NCBI GenBank assembly: GCA_049314555.1
Contig: JBMOEW010000016.1
Span: forward strand, 1 to 61,564
Direction: 5' to 3'
From: REEB509 sp049314555
GTDB lineage: Bacteria; Pseudomonadota; Alphaproteobacteria; Caulobacterales; Aquidulcibacteraceae
DNA: 61,564 bases
Positions 16,427 to 24,448 of the stretch are shown piece by piece. Below the pieces are notes generated by a model that worked only from the letters and a program-made list of their open reading frames with translations, was not told the DNA's origin and did no database searches. Position 1 is the stretch's first letter; each line of letters begins with the position of its first letter. A program made the translations under genes and the position numbers.

Positions 16427-17473
16427 TTATTGCGTTTCGGCGGTTTCTGGAACTGAATAGACCTCACCGAGTTCGCGAAGCCGGTATGGGCCCAACGCTC
16501 CGAACGGTGTTTGCGCCTGCATCAAGAGCACCCCGTCTGCGGCTGTGAATGTGGCGTCCAGGCTTTCCAGCGCTCGCGCCAAAAGGGGGCCAAACGCGCT
16601 GGTTCCAGCATCGCCCAAAAGTGCCGTCGGATTGGTGAGTTCGAGCGACAATCGTCCCGACCATCGGCGTGCAAAATCCAGTGCAACTTCACCGTCGCCA
16701 CGGGCATTGACGCTGCCCCATTGGAGATCCAGTGCTTCGACGCGCGCTGCGCCTCCGGCCGCCCGCCACGGTTCTAGCGGGCTTGGCGCGGCTGCAGTCA
16801 TCAAGGCTTGGGCATGGGTGAGGACGATGGCGGCGCGGACTTGGCTTAGGTCTTCGCCGAGGCGCTCGAAACCTTGCACGGGCGCGGCAAGGCCAAAGTC
16901 TTTGACGTCGAGGCTGAGTTGCCAGTCTGTTTGATTTCGCGGATCTGGGCGCAAGCCAGCGACAAAGCGCGCAAGCGTCACCCCGCCCGATTCGGCACCG
17001 GGAACGGCAAGGCGCACGCCTGTGCCTTCTATTGTCAATCGTTCCAAGCTTTTTGAGCGCGTTTGCGAACTCGCATGCAGGCTGGTTGCGGTGAGTTGTC
17101 TGTCGGTCCCGCCATGCAAGCTGTAGGTGATGGGCTCGGGGGCGGTGAAGTTCAGGTGGCTTGGGTCGAACGGGCTGATTGCAATGAGCAGTCTTGGCGT
17201 TGTGGCTTTGAGCGCGCCGTCATTGGACCTCAAGGCGAAATCAGAGGCCGTCATTTCCAGTCGAAACGGAAACCCTGAGGCCGCGATGCGCGCAAAGCCC
17301 GGTTGGCCTGTTTGTGACGCTTGCGCTTGGCTCCACGCATTCAACGCTCGCGTCGCTTCTTGGCGCAAAACGAACCAGTAACCGCTCCAGGCCAGTGCCA
17401 GTGCAACCGCAATTGCCCATGGCACAATCAACCCCCAGCGACGCGGTTGGCCGCGTGGCTTTACGTCTGTCAT
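16427..17473 (-). CDS. DUF2125 domain protein
   Basis: Envelope-associated protein of unknown function found widely in alphaproteobacteria. One N-terminal membrane helix (WGLIVPWAIAVALALAWSGYWFVL) is followed by about 310 residues of beta-rich sequence with features of the family: ARIAASGFPFRLEMTASDF, LNFTAPEPITYSLHGG and repeated LxLxV strands. The large domain should be periplasmic. It is the last gene of the ftsE-ftsX-ydcF-plsC run and its start overlaps the plsC stop by 4 bp. A role in envelope or lipid handling is inferred from this neighbourhood only. Confidence 0.85.
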   Translation of the reverse strand: MTDVKPRGQPRRWGLIVPWAIAVALALAWSGYWFVLRQEATRALNAWSQAQASQTGQPGFARIAASGFPFRLEMTASDFALRSNDGALKATTPRLLIAISPFDPSHLNFTAPEPITYSLHGGTDRQLTATSLHASSQTRSKSLERLTIEGTGVRLAVPGAESGGVTLARFVAGLRPDPRNQTDWQLSLDVKDFGLAAPVQGFERLGEDLSQVRAAIVLTHAQALMTAAAPSPLEPWRAAGGAARVEALDLQWGSVNARGDGEVALDFARRWSGRLSLELTNPTALLGDAGTSAFGPLLARALESLDATFTAADGVLLMQAQTPFGALGPYRLRELGEVYSVPETAETQ

Positions 17474-18222
17474 CCCCCAAGCTCCCTCGCCAGTGCCGTC
17501 GGCGGCAGAGGTATAGCGCGATCAAGCAGCCCATTGGAGGCAGATTCGATGCGTTGTTCCAATTGAGCCATAAAGTCCGCACGCGTCAGACCGGGCGGGA
17601 TTGATGGCAATACGCGGACGGTGATCACGCCGGGCCGGTACCCGTGTCCCTTTGCCGGCCAAACGACGCCCGAATTGAGGGCCACTGGCGTAACAGATAC
17701 AGCCAAGTCTTTGTAAAGGGCTGCCACGCCTGGTTTATAGTCGGCCGGCGCGCCTGGCGTCGTGCGCGTGCCTTCGGGAAAGATTACAATTTGGCGACCC
17801 GCTTCGATGTGGGGCCTTGCCGCGCGCAGCATGGCCTTCAAGGCACTGGCGTGGGTGTCGCGGGCCACCGGGATCATTTGCATCCGCATCGCAAACCAGC
17901 CGTAGACGGGTGCCGAGACCAACTCTTGTTTGAGCACCATGATCGGTTGGTGGAAAAGTAGGAACGGAAGGATGGTGTCCACCATCGCCTGATGCTTTAT
18001 CGCGATAATCGCTTTGTTTTGGGGGATGTGTTCGCGCCCCTCGACAACAATAGTGATGCCCATAATCCAGCGCGCGCCAAACAGCGCTGTGTGTGCCCAT
18101 GCGCGCGCGACATCCAAGGCACCTTGGCGCGAAAAGGCAGCAATCGGCGATCCCAATATCCCAACGACGGCGATCGAGCCGTACAGCCAGACCGCGAACG
18201 CCAACGCGCGCAGCGTGTTCAT
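17470..18222 (-). CDS. plsC: 1-acyl-sn-glycerol-3-phosphate acyltransferase
   Basis: Acylates lysophosphatidic acid to phosphatidic acid at the inner membrane. The catalytic H-X4-D box appears as AIKHQAMVDTI and the acceptor-binding motif as IFPEGTRTTPGAP, with the later conserved PVALNSGVVWP. An N-terminal hydrophobic segment (LAFAVWLYGSIAVVGILG) anchors the protein. Length 250 is usual. Both ends overlap neighbours by 4 bp (ydcF upstream, DUF2125 downstream), which argues for coupled translation within one operon. Confidence 0.92.
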   Translation of the reverse strand: MNTLRALAFAVWLYGSIAVVGILGSPIAAFSRQGALDVARAWAHTALFGARWIMGITIVVEGREHIPQNKAIIAIKHQAMVDTILPFLLFHQPIMVLKQELVSAPVYGWFAMRMQMIPVARDTHASALKAMLRAARPHIEAGRQIVIFPEGTRTTPGAPADYKPGVAALYKDLAVSVTPVALNSGVVWPAKGHGYRPGVITVRVLPSIPPGLTRADFMAQLEQRIESASNGLLDRAIPLPPTALARELGG

Positions 18223-18875
18223 GCCTTCGCCTCTTGATCTGCATTCTCAGACCGCAAAAGATGGATAATGCGCTCGCGGGTCGAAACGAAGAGGAATTTT
18301 GCGTATTCAACGCCAATACGACCAGCTGCCGCTGGATCGGTTACCCAACTTTCCGGATCTGCCCAGGCAGTCTTTACGGGGTAGGGTGTTAGTCGGCTAT
18401 TTGGCATCGCTAAGCGCAGTTCAATAAAGCTACGAGGCATGTGGTAATCGTCAGTCACCACGAAAAGGTGGGTGTAGCCATGCTTGCGGGCCCAGGCTGC
18501 GGTTTCGGTGGCGTTGCCAAGCGTATCCAGGGCTTCGCGTCCAAAATCGACGCAGCAGCTGGCGAGATCGGGCTCGATTTGTAGGCCCTCACGCAGTTGG
18601 GCGTCTGAGAGGTCTTGATTGACCCCGGAGATGAGCAGGCGTTCACCGCGGGAGGTCCTTAACAGTTCCAGGCCCACATCTAAGCGGCCCTGGGTGCCGC
18701 CGGTGAGGGCGACTATTGCTTGTGCGTTTGTGGTTGCCGGCGGCTCGGCCAATGTTTGGACCCGGTTGGTAAAGTCCAAGAACCCCAAAAGCATTGCAAT
18801 CAAGAGCGCCAGCGGGATGCCCAAAAGGACCAGGCGGCGGGCATGCTGCATAACGGAATAGCGCTTGCTGCTCAT
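18219..18875 (-). CDS. YdcF family (DUF218) membrane protein
   Basis: YdcF/ElyC/SanA-type protein, envelope-associated and of unclear enzymology; members are implicated in lipid carrier or peptidoglycan-related processes. A single N-terminal helix (LVLLGIPLALLIAMLLGFL) precedes a Rossmann-like domain starting IVALTGGTQGRLDVGLELL, with GERLLISGVN and the family motif FVVTDDYHMPRSFIELR. Length 218. Its start overlaps the ftsX stop and its end overlaps the plsC start, each by 4 bp. Confidence 0.87.
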   Translation of the reverse strand: MSSKRYSVMQHARRLVLLGIPLALLIAMLLGFLDFTNRVQTLAEPPATTNAQAIVALTGGTQGRLDVGLELLRTSRGERLLISGVNQDLSDAQLREGLQIEPDLASCCVDFGREALDTLGNATETAAWARKHGYTHLFVVTDDYHMPRSFIELRLAMPNSRLTPYPVKTAWADPESWVTDPAAAGRIGVEYAKFLFVSTRERIIHLLRSENADQEAKA

Positions 18876-19738
18876 GGAGTTGGCTGCTCTATCGCAAACG
18901 CCTGCGAGGCTGCTGCCCTGGCCCCCGCACGGGTGAAGACCGCGCTGACAATTGGAGTGGACGCCAATATCGTAAGTGAGATGGGATCGATAGGCAAACT
19001 TACAGGCAAGAATGCTCCATATAGTTCTGGCGCAATAGCCTGAATGGCAAGGGCAAGGCCAACGACGCCGAGCACGCCCGCCAATCCGGCGCCAAAGCCT
19101 GCGCCAATGGCCGGGCCAGAAACTCTGGCCAGGGCTTGGGCGCGTGTTGCGCCCAAGAAGGCCAAGACCTGCGCCGGATTAGCGCTGCGCGAGATGCCCA
19201 ATAGCGCAATCCATCGTGCCACGAGCAGCAATGCGATCGCTACGATGCTGGCCAATACCAAGGCGGCAAAACGCGCCTGTTGCGCTTTGGCCATAGCGTC
19301 GCGAACAGGCGGGCCTGGGCCCGCGATTGTTACACTTAGGCCTAGATCGGCAAGCGATGCCTGGAGGCGTTCGTCAATATCGCTCGGTGAATCGCCGGCC
19401 AATGTCACGGCTACCAAGCCTAAGGGATCGAGGGGGGCTTCGGCCGCTTCCGGTGCGTCCCTTGTATTGGCCACGGCGGCCAGATCTGTGAATTCGATTG
19501 GTGTCGCCGCGGTGACGGCGTCTTGTTTTTTCAACGCCTCCATAAGGGCTTCCAAGGCTTCCCGACCGATCGGATCAACTAAGCGTACAACCCGCTCGGA
19601 TGCGCTTTTCTGAGCACGGGTCGCTTGGAATTCTGTGGCTGCATGGGCAAATACGAGAACGCCAGCGGCGAGGGCGAGGCAAACCGCAATCGCTCCAGTG
19701 GCGATGAGGCCCGGACCGCGAAAAATGGCTGCGATCAT
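18872..19738 (-). CDS. ftsX: FtsX-like permease of cell division
   Basis: Membrane partner of FtsE; in other bacteria FtsEX couples ATP hydrolysis at the divisome to activation of periplasmic peptidoglycan hydrolases. The protein has the FtsX plan: an N-terminal helix (LIATGAIAVCLALAAGVLVF), a roughly 130-residue periplasmic domain, then three C-terminal helices, the first after DAMAKAQQARFAALVLASI. It is shorter and more divergent than enterobacterial FtsX, as is usual in alphaproteobacteria. The start overlaps ftsE by 4 bp. Confidence 0.85.
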   Translation of the reverse strand: MIAAIFRGPGLIATGAIAVCLALAAGVLVFAHAATEFQATRAQKSASERVVRLVDPIGREALEALMEALKKQDAVTAATPIEFTDLAAVANTRDAPEAAEAPLDPLGLVAVTLAGDSPSDIDERLQASLADLGLSVTIAGPGPPVRDAMAKAQQARFAALVLASIVAIALLLVARWIALLGISRSANPAQVLAFLGATRAQALARVSGPAIGAGFGAGLAGVLGVVGLALAIQAIAPELYGAFLPVSLPIDPISLTILASTPIVSAVFTRAGARAAASQAFAIEQPTP

Positions 19739-20460
19739 ACGGCCTCCTGGGGGATCTTGGCTTCCAGCCTTAATCTTGCGTTTTCAATTCGCCATCTTGT
19801 GGCAGGAATTCCTGCCGCAATTTCGTGGTCTTGACTAACGATTATAACCGCGGTTCCAACGCGTCGCATCTCTGCTAGAATGCGCACAATCCGCAACGCA
19901 GAGTCTGGTGCGAGGCCGGCAGTAGGCTCGTCTGCAAGGATCAAGTCTGGTTTCGCAACCAAAGCGCGGGCCAAGGAAACGCGTCGGCGTTCGCCGCCAC
20001 TCAGGGCTGACACCGGCGTATCGGCAGCGGCAGCGCACCCCACAAATCCAAGAACCTCTGCGACGTCATTGGCGTAGTCGCGGTCCTTCACCCCAGCAAT
20101 TGCAAGCGGAAGTGCTACATTCTGTGCCGCTGTCAGGTGTTCTACGAAGATGGGTGATTGGGCAGCAACACCTATGCGTCTGCGAAGGCGCGCTTTGCGG
20201 CTTGGATTCAGGCGCTCCGTGTACACGCCAAATAGGGCGTAGCGCCCCTGCGATGGGTGCAGGCGGAGCCGAAGCAAATCGATCAAGGTCGATTTGCCGG
20301 AGCCGGTTGGGCCCGTTACGACTGTGACCGCGCCGGCGCGGGCCTCAAAGTCCGCCGCTGATAATGCCTCTAGTGGACCATAGGTCACTGTTGCTTCCCA
20401 CAGGCGCACAGCGAGGCCGGCGCGTATGAGGTCTTCATCGTGGGCGGGCGGGCGGACCAT
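19735..20460 (-). CDS. ftsE: Cell division ATP-binding protein FtsE
   Basis: Cytoplasmic ABC ATPase working with FtsX. Clear motifs: Walker A GPTGSGKSTLIDLL (about 50), a Q-loop AAQSPIF, signature LSGGERRRVSLARAL, Walker B DLILADEPTAGL and H-loop VSQDHE (His retained). Residues 1-20 (HDEDLIRAG) extend beyond the usual FtsE start. It is the first gene of a five-gene operon whose members overlap by ATGA. Its start lies 156 bp from a divergent zinc-ribbon gene, a space that must hold the operon promoter. Confidence 0.93.
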   Translation of the reverse strand: MVRPPAHDEDLIRAGLAVRLWEATVTYGPLEALSAADFEARAGAVTVVTGPTGSGKSTLIDLLRLRLHPSQGRYALFGVYTERLNPSRKARLRRRIGVAAQSPIFVEHLTAAQNVALPLAIAGVKDRDYANDVAEVLGFVGCAAAADTPVSALSGGERRRVSLARALVAKPDLILADEPTAGLAPDSALRIVRILAEMRRVGTAVIIVSQDHEIAAGIPATRWRIENARLRLEAKIPQEAV

Positions 20461-20615
20461 GGTCTGGGAATCTCTGCTTCTGATCGACGTTCCACAAGAA
20501 CTCTTTTACCCGCCTTTACGCCACGTTTACGATATTCAGGCGACAAGTGGACACGTTCAGGCGAATCGGCCCAACCAATAACCTAGGGGTTGGTGAAAAT
20601 GTGTGACCTGGCATT

Positions 20616-21515
20616 ATGATACTCACGTGTGCATCCTGCGAAACCCGCTACTATGCGGATGATGGCCTGATCGGGCCAAACGGGCGGTCCGTGCGTTGCG
20701 CGGCCTGCGGCCATACTTGGTTTGCTGATTCTCAGCTCGTTCTGGAGCCCGGCGAGCAAAATGGGGCAGCAAAAGCCCCCGGACTGACCCGCGACCAAGT
20801 TGAGCGGATGCGGCGTCAGCAGAGCGCAGCTAACGGTCCTGCTCCTTCGGCTGCAGCTCGTTTCCGGCAACAACAGGCTGAGCGCATGCGCAAGGAGCGC
20901 TGGCGGGCGTCTCTTATGGCATGGGGCGCAACAGGTGCCGCCATGGCTGTCACGGCGACGGGAGCCGTGATCTTGCGTCAAGATGTGGCTGAGTTGTGGC
21001 CCAACTCGGCGGGCGCGTTCACGGCCCTTGGGCTTGATGTCAATGTGTACGGTCTGGAGATCATGGACCTGCAAGTGAGCCGCGAATTTGATGGTGCAAC
21101 ACCCGTCGTTGTCGTTTCCGGCGAAGTTCGTAACATTGGCCGGGACGACAAGACCGCTCCACCGCTGCGCCTGACCCTGAGAGACGAGCACTCGAACCCG
21201 GTTTTCGAAATCGTCCAGGCAATGACCTATTCCCAGATTGCCGCTGGTACGGCCATTCCGTTCTCGGTTCGGCTTGAAAATCCGCCGACAAATGCTGTGG
21301 ATCTGGAGGCGAGCTTTGCTGCGCCCGGTGAAGAGGCAGCGACTGTGCCGGCCGGGGCGGTTAACAGCCCGGCGGCTGCCGACCCGACCCTGGAGCTTAA
21401 CGAGGAGCATCTCGCGCCGGAGATCGGCGAAGAGTTGGAGCCGCACGCGATGGCCCCCAGCGGGTTTGGTGATCGTTTGATGCCTTACTCGGAGCCGTCT
21501 GACCAGCTTGGTTAA
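20616..21515 (+). CDS. MJ0042-type zinc-ribbon membrane protein with DUF3426-like domain
   Basis: The protein opens with a zinc ribbon, CASCETRYYADD ... VRCAACGHTWFAD, of the MJ0042 type, then a low-complexity Gln/Arg-rich linker, one transmembrane helix (WGATGAAMAVTATGAVIL) and a C-terminal beta-sandwich-like domain that includes VVVVSGEVRNIGRDDKTAPP, typical of DUF3426. The tail is acidic. Such proteins often lie next to ftsE in alphaproteobacteria, suggesting a link to the division or envelope machinery, but the function is unknown. A strong terminator follows at 21543. Confidence 0.87.
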   Translation: MILTCASCETRYYADDGLIGPNGRSVRCAACGHTWFADSQLVLEPGEQNGAAKAPGLTRDQVERMRRQQSAANGPAPSAAARFRQQQAERMRKERWRASLMAWGATGAAMAVTATGAVILRQDVAELWPNSAGAFTALGLDVNVYGLEIMDLQVSREFDGATPVVVVSGEVRNIGRDDKTAPPLRLTLRDEHSNPVFEIVQAMTYSQIAAGTAIPFSVRLENPPTNAVDLEASFAAPGEEAATVPAGAVNSPAAADPTLELNEEHLAPEIGEELEPHAMAPSGFGDRLMPYSEPSDQLG

Positions 21516-21542
21516 TCCAGCTATACCGCTTTTGAAGTCTAG

Positions 21543-21575
21543 GGCCAGCGGTGCTTCCGCTGGCCTTTTTCTTTT
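21543..21575 (+). terminator. Intrinsic terminator after the zinc-ribbon gene
   Basis: A 9-bp perfect stem GGCCAGCGG / CCGCTGGCC with loop TGCTT is followed by TTTTTCTTTT. It lies 27 bp after the stop codon of the zinc-ribbon gene. Confidence 0.9.
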
Positions 21576-21726
21576 GCGACGTTTGGATTGACGCGGTGGC
21601 GGGAGATGTATCGCTATCGCCAAAGACGTGGTTCTGTGGGGACGGGGCGTTGCGCTGCCGGCTGAGGGCGTCCCACGCGACTGTGCGGGCGGCGCGGTCG
21701 CTTGTGGCGTGTGCGGAGAAATGGCG

Positions 21727-22452
21727 ATGTCAGTTGAAGCGTGTCTCGTTGTGGGGGCCGGGGTGGCGACCGGTGGGGCTGTGGCAAAGCGGTTTGCGCA
21801 GGCTGGCTATGTGGCGTGCATGGCGCGACGTCAGGGCGACAAACTGAACGCTCTCGTTGAAGAAATCGTGGCCTCTGGCGGCAAGGCTCGCGCGTACAGT
21901 GTCGACGCTACCATCGAGCAAGCCATGATCGACTTAGTTGATCAGATCGAGACTGAAGTTGGGCCGATTGCGGTTGCCGTTTACAACGCCGCAGTCGGAG
22001 CCATGCACGCCATAACGGACTTTCCAGCTGACGTTTACGAGCGGGTTTGGCGTATCAATACCTTTGGCGCTTTCTTGATGGGCCGCGAAGTGTCCAAGCG
22101 GATGGTGGCGCGAGGCGCAGGGACCATCATTTTCACGGGGGCTACCGCTGCTCTTCGGGGAAAATCTGGCCTTGCTGCTTTCGCTTGCTCGAAGCATGCG
22201 CTCAAAGCGCTTGCGCAGAGCATGGCGCGCGAGCTGCAGCCGCAGGGAATCCACGTGGTCCATGTGGTGATTGACGGTCCGATCGACACACCGCTGATCC
22301 GCAAGCGGATGCCGCAGGTGTTTGACGAGCGGCCCGCGGACGGTGTGTTGCTCCCTGACGATATTGCAGAGTCGTATTTCCAATTGCACGCTCAAAGGCG
22401 CAGCAGTTGGACTCAAGAAACCGAGTTGCGCCCTTGGAAGGAAGTCTGGTGA
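21727..22452 (+). CDS. Short-chain dehydrogenase/reductase family protein with altered catalytic Tyr
   Basis: SDR-fold protein: the NAD(P)-binding start is CLVVGAGVATGGAVAKRF, followed by VYNAAVGAMHAI (the NNAG-equivalent) and IIFTGATAALRG at the position of the catalytic Ser. At the YxxxK motif the sequence is AFACSKHALKALAQSMARE, so Phe stands where the catalytic Tyr is expected while Lys is kept. I recall a family of SDR homologues with this FAxxK form, so it may be a normal feature of that family rather than a mutation. ATG 21727 is chosen because GGAGA lies eight bases upstream. The next gene, a DsbA-fold isomerase-like protein, follows after 16 bp and may share a degradative pathway. 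Confidence 0.82.
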   Translation: MSVEACLVVGAGVATGGAVAKRFAQAGYVACMARRQGDKLNALVEEIVASGGKARAYSVDATIEQAMIDLVDQIETEVGPIAVAVYNAAVGAMHAITDFPADVYERVWRINTFGAFLMGREVSKRMVARGAGTIIFTGATAALRGKSGLAAFACSKHALKALAQSMARELQPQGIHVVHVVIDGPIDTPLIRKRMPQVFDERPADGVLLPDDIAESYFQLHAQRRSSWTQETELRPWKEVW

Positions 22453-22468
22453 CCGGAGTTCATTTGAC

Positions 22469-23059
22469 ATGACAAGGACAGTGGAATTCTTTTTCGATTT
22501 TATGAGCCCTCCCACATATCTTGCTTATACCCAGATGCCTGGGCTGATTGCCCGCACGGGGGCGGTTGTCATCTGGAAGCCAGTGTACACGATTGGCTTG
22601 CATCAGCTTACGGGCAACCAGTCGCCGATCCTTGTGCCTGCGAAGGGGGCTTGGATTGCGAAGGACTTGGCGCGGTATGTGAAGCGGTACGGGATTGAGT
22701 TTGTTCCGAATTCCCATCAACCGGTCAAGGTGGTGCCATCACTGCGCGGGGCAATCGTTGCGCAGGAGCAGGGTTGTCTTGGCGACTACATCTCCGCGAT
22801 ATTTAGCGCCATGTGGACAAAAAATCTGAATATTGGGGACCTGACTGTACTTAGAGAAATCTTGGTTGGCGCAGGCTTAGATGCAAGCAATATTCTCGGG
22901 GGGATTGAAACGCCCGAAGTCAAGGCGAAGCTTGTGGCGAATACACAAGAGGCTGCCACAAGGGGCGCCTTTGGTGCGCCATCCTTTTTCGTGGGCGACG
23001 AACTGTATTGGGGGCAGGACAGACTACCGTTTGTAGAAGAAGCACTTCTCGCCGGCTGA
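22469..23059 (+). CDS. DsbA-family 2-hydroxychromene-2-carboxylate isomerase-like protein
   Basis: Glutathione S-transferase kappa / HCCA isomerase-type thioredoxin fold. The N-terminal strand-turn VEFFFDFMSPPTYLA carries the Ser that replaces the redox Cys of DsbA in this family, and the C-terminal part has FGAPSFFVGDELYWGQDRLPFVEE, a strong family signature with the cis-Pro. Length 196 is typical. In catabolic relatives it isomerises chromene intermediates of aromatic breakdown using glutathione; substrate here is unknown. ATG 22469 has CGGAG about ten bases upstream. It follows the SDR gene closely and the two may be one operon. Confidence 0.85.
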   Translation: MTRTVEFFFDFMSPPTYLAYTQMPGLIARTGAVVIWKPVYTIGLHQLTGNQSPILVPAKGAWIAKDLARYVKRYGIEFVPNSHQPVKVVPSLRGAIVAQEQGCLGDYISAIFSAMWTKNLNIGDLTVLREILVGAGLDASNILGGIETPEVKAKLVANTQEAATRGAFGAPSFFVGDELYWGQDRLPFVEEALLAG

Positions 23060-23239
23060 TTTTTCGACGTCAAGGATTGGCCGCCCTCTTGCCGGCTAGG
23101 CAAAGAGCCTATCTGTGCAAAAACTGGACGTCTAAACGGCTGTTCATTTTCGCTTGGAAAGTGCATTCGCTCGACGGTTGGATTTGGTCTCTTGATTAAC
23201 GGTTGTTAGGGGCTGTGTCCCGGTGCCTCGATGTAAGTT

Positions 23240-24340
23240 ATGCGAGGCAAAAGGCCGACTGCTTGTTTGGTAGCTGGGGATTACTGTGGGGAGCGGGCTG
23301 GCGCGCATGTTGCTACCGGCTCGGTGAGCGCAGCCAATGATAGCGAACCTGCAGGCCCAGGTGTCAATTCGGTGCAATCTTCAAAAAAGGCCGGAGTTAC
23401 TGTCGCGGCGGTTCAGTTGGGGCTTCAAAAGCCGGAGTGGATCTTCGCAAATCGCGCGGTGCGTCCTTGGGACGATGCCCATTTGCATGTGTGCAGCGAA
23501 GCGACGCAGCGCGGCCTGAACGTGTTTGAGGGCACAAAAGCGTTTTGGCAAATCGATGGCCGGATGGGCATTGTCGCGCTTCGCGCCCCCTATGATCGCC
23601 TGCACCGGTCTGCAGGGCTCATGCACATTCCTTTCGACGTGAGCTATGAAGCTTGCGAGGCGGCTCACTTTGATTTGATCAATTGTCTGGCTCGACCTGA
23701 CTCAAACATGTGGTTTTGTTCGACGCTGTTCTTAACAGAGGGGCGCTGGGGCGTTGGCGATAAATCTGATTTGGTGATCGCTGGTTACCAAGCCAGCAAA
23801 ACGGCATTGGCCCCGATGCAAACAGGGATCGCCACGTGGCGGCGCAATCTGGACAATTCAATTCCGTGGCGTGCCAAATCCAGCTGCAATTACATCGTTG
23901 CCCGCTTTGCGAAGATTGAAGGCCGCGAGCGTGGCTATCCAGAAATGATTCTTTTGAATGATGATGGCCGCGTTGCTGAATTCATAGGCTCTGCATTGCT
24001 CATGGTTCGGGGCAACGAGGTCGTGACGCCTCCGGTCAGTGAGGGCGCGTTTGAGAGCATTACAGTGGACCTCATCGAGGCGATTTCCCTTGATATGGGG
24101 CTGAAGTTTTCGCGCCGATCGATCGACCGTACCGAGTTGACGGTGGCAGATGAAGTGGGATGCTGCGGCACGCTGAACGAGGTGACGCCTGTCAGGTACA
24201 TTGACACGTTTAAGTTTGACGAAGCGAAAACGTTGCTAGCGCTGCGCGATCGGTATCTTGACGCATGCACAGTAAGGGACCGACACTCTGGCGTCGTTAT
24301 GTCGACGACTGAAGTTAAAGCTCAACCGTTCCAAAGGTGA
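23240..24340 (+). CDS. Class IV aminotransferase, branched-chain-type
   Basis: PLP-dependent aminotransferase of the BCAT/DAAT fold. The PLP Lys lies in RAKSSCNYIVARFAKIEGRE, which corresponds to the AKxxGNY motif; RGYPEMILLNDDGRVAE follows as expected, as does the later threonine turn around EGAFESITVDL. The early region WDDAHLHVCSEATQRGLNVFEG is the usual small-domain entry. Start is uncertain: ATG 23240 gives 366 residues, but the first 50 or so look unconserved and GTG codons at 23324 or 23372 are in frame. Substrate cannot be assigned; it may be a D-amino-acid or branched-chain enzyme. The preceding 180 bp contain no gene I can support. Confidence 0.8.
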   Translation: MRGKRPTACLVAGDYCGERAGAHVATGSVSAANDSEPAGPGVNSVQSSKKAGVTVAAVQLGLQKPEWIFANRAVRPWDDAHLHVCSEATQRGLNVFEGTKAFWQIDGRMGIVALRAPYDRLHRSAGLMHIPFDVSYEACEAAHFDLINCLARPDSNMWFCSTLFLTEGRWGVGDKSDLVIAGYQASKTALAPMQTGIATWRRNLDNSIPWRAKSSCNYIVARFAKIEGRERGYPEMILLNDDGRVAEFIGSALLMVRGNEVVTPPVSEGAFESITVDLIEAISLDMGLKFSRRSIDRTELTVADEVGCCGTLNEVTPVRYIDTFKFDEAKTLLALRDRYLDACTVRDRHSGVVMSTTEVKAQPFQR

Positions 24341-24448
24341 TCGGCCCCAGGCGTTTTGGTACAGTAGGGATGTTTAGCCTTTGTGCTTCAAGGGGCTGAA
24401 GGCTGGAAGTATTGGCGGCTTGTCCCAATCGGCACCTCGCGCCTTCCC

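Noticed and set aside
23060..23239. A small gene between the isomerase-like gene and the class IV aminotransferase
   Set aside because: Only short frames without ribosome sites are seen; this is probably leader or promoter DNA.
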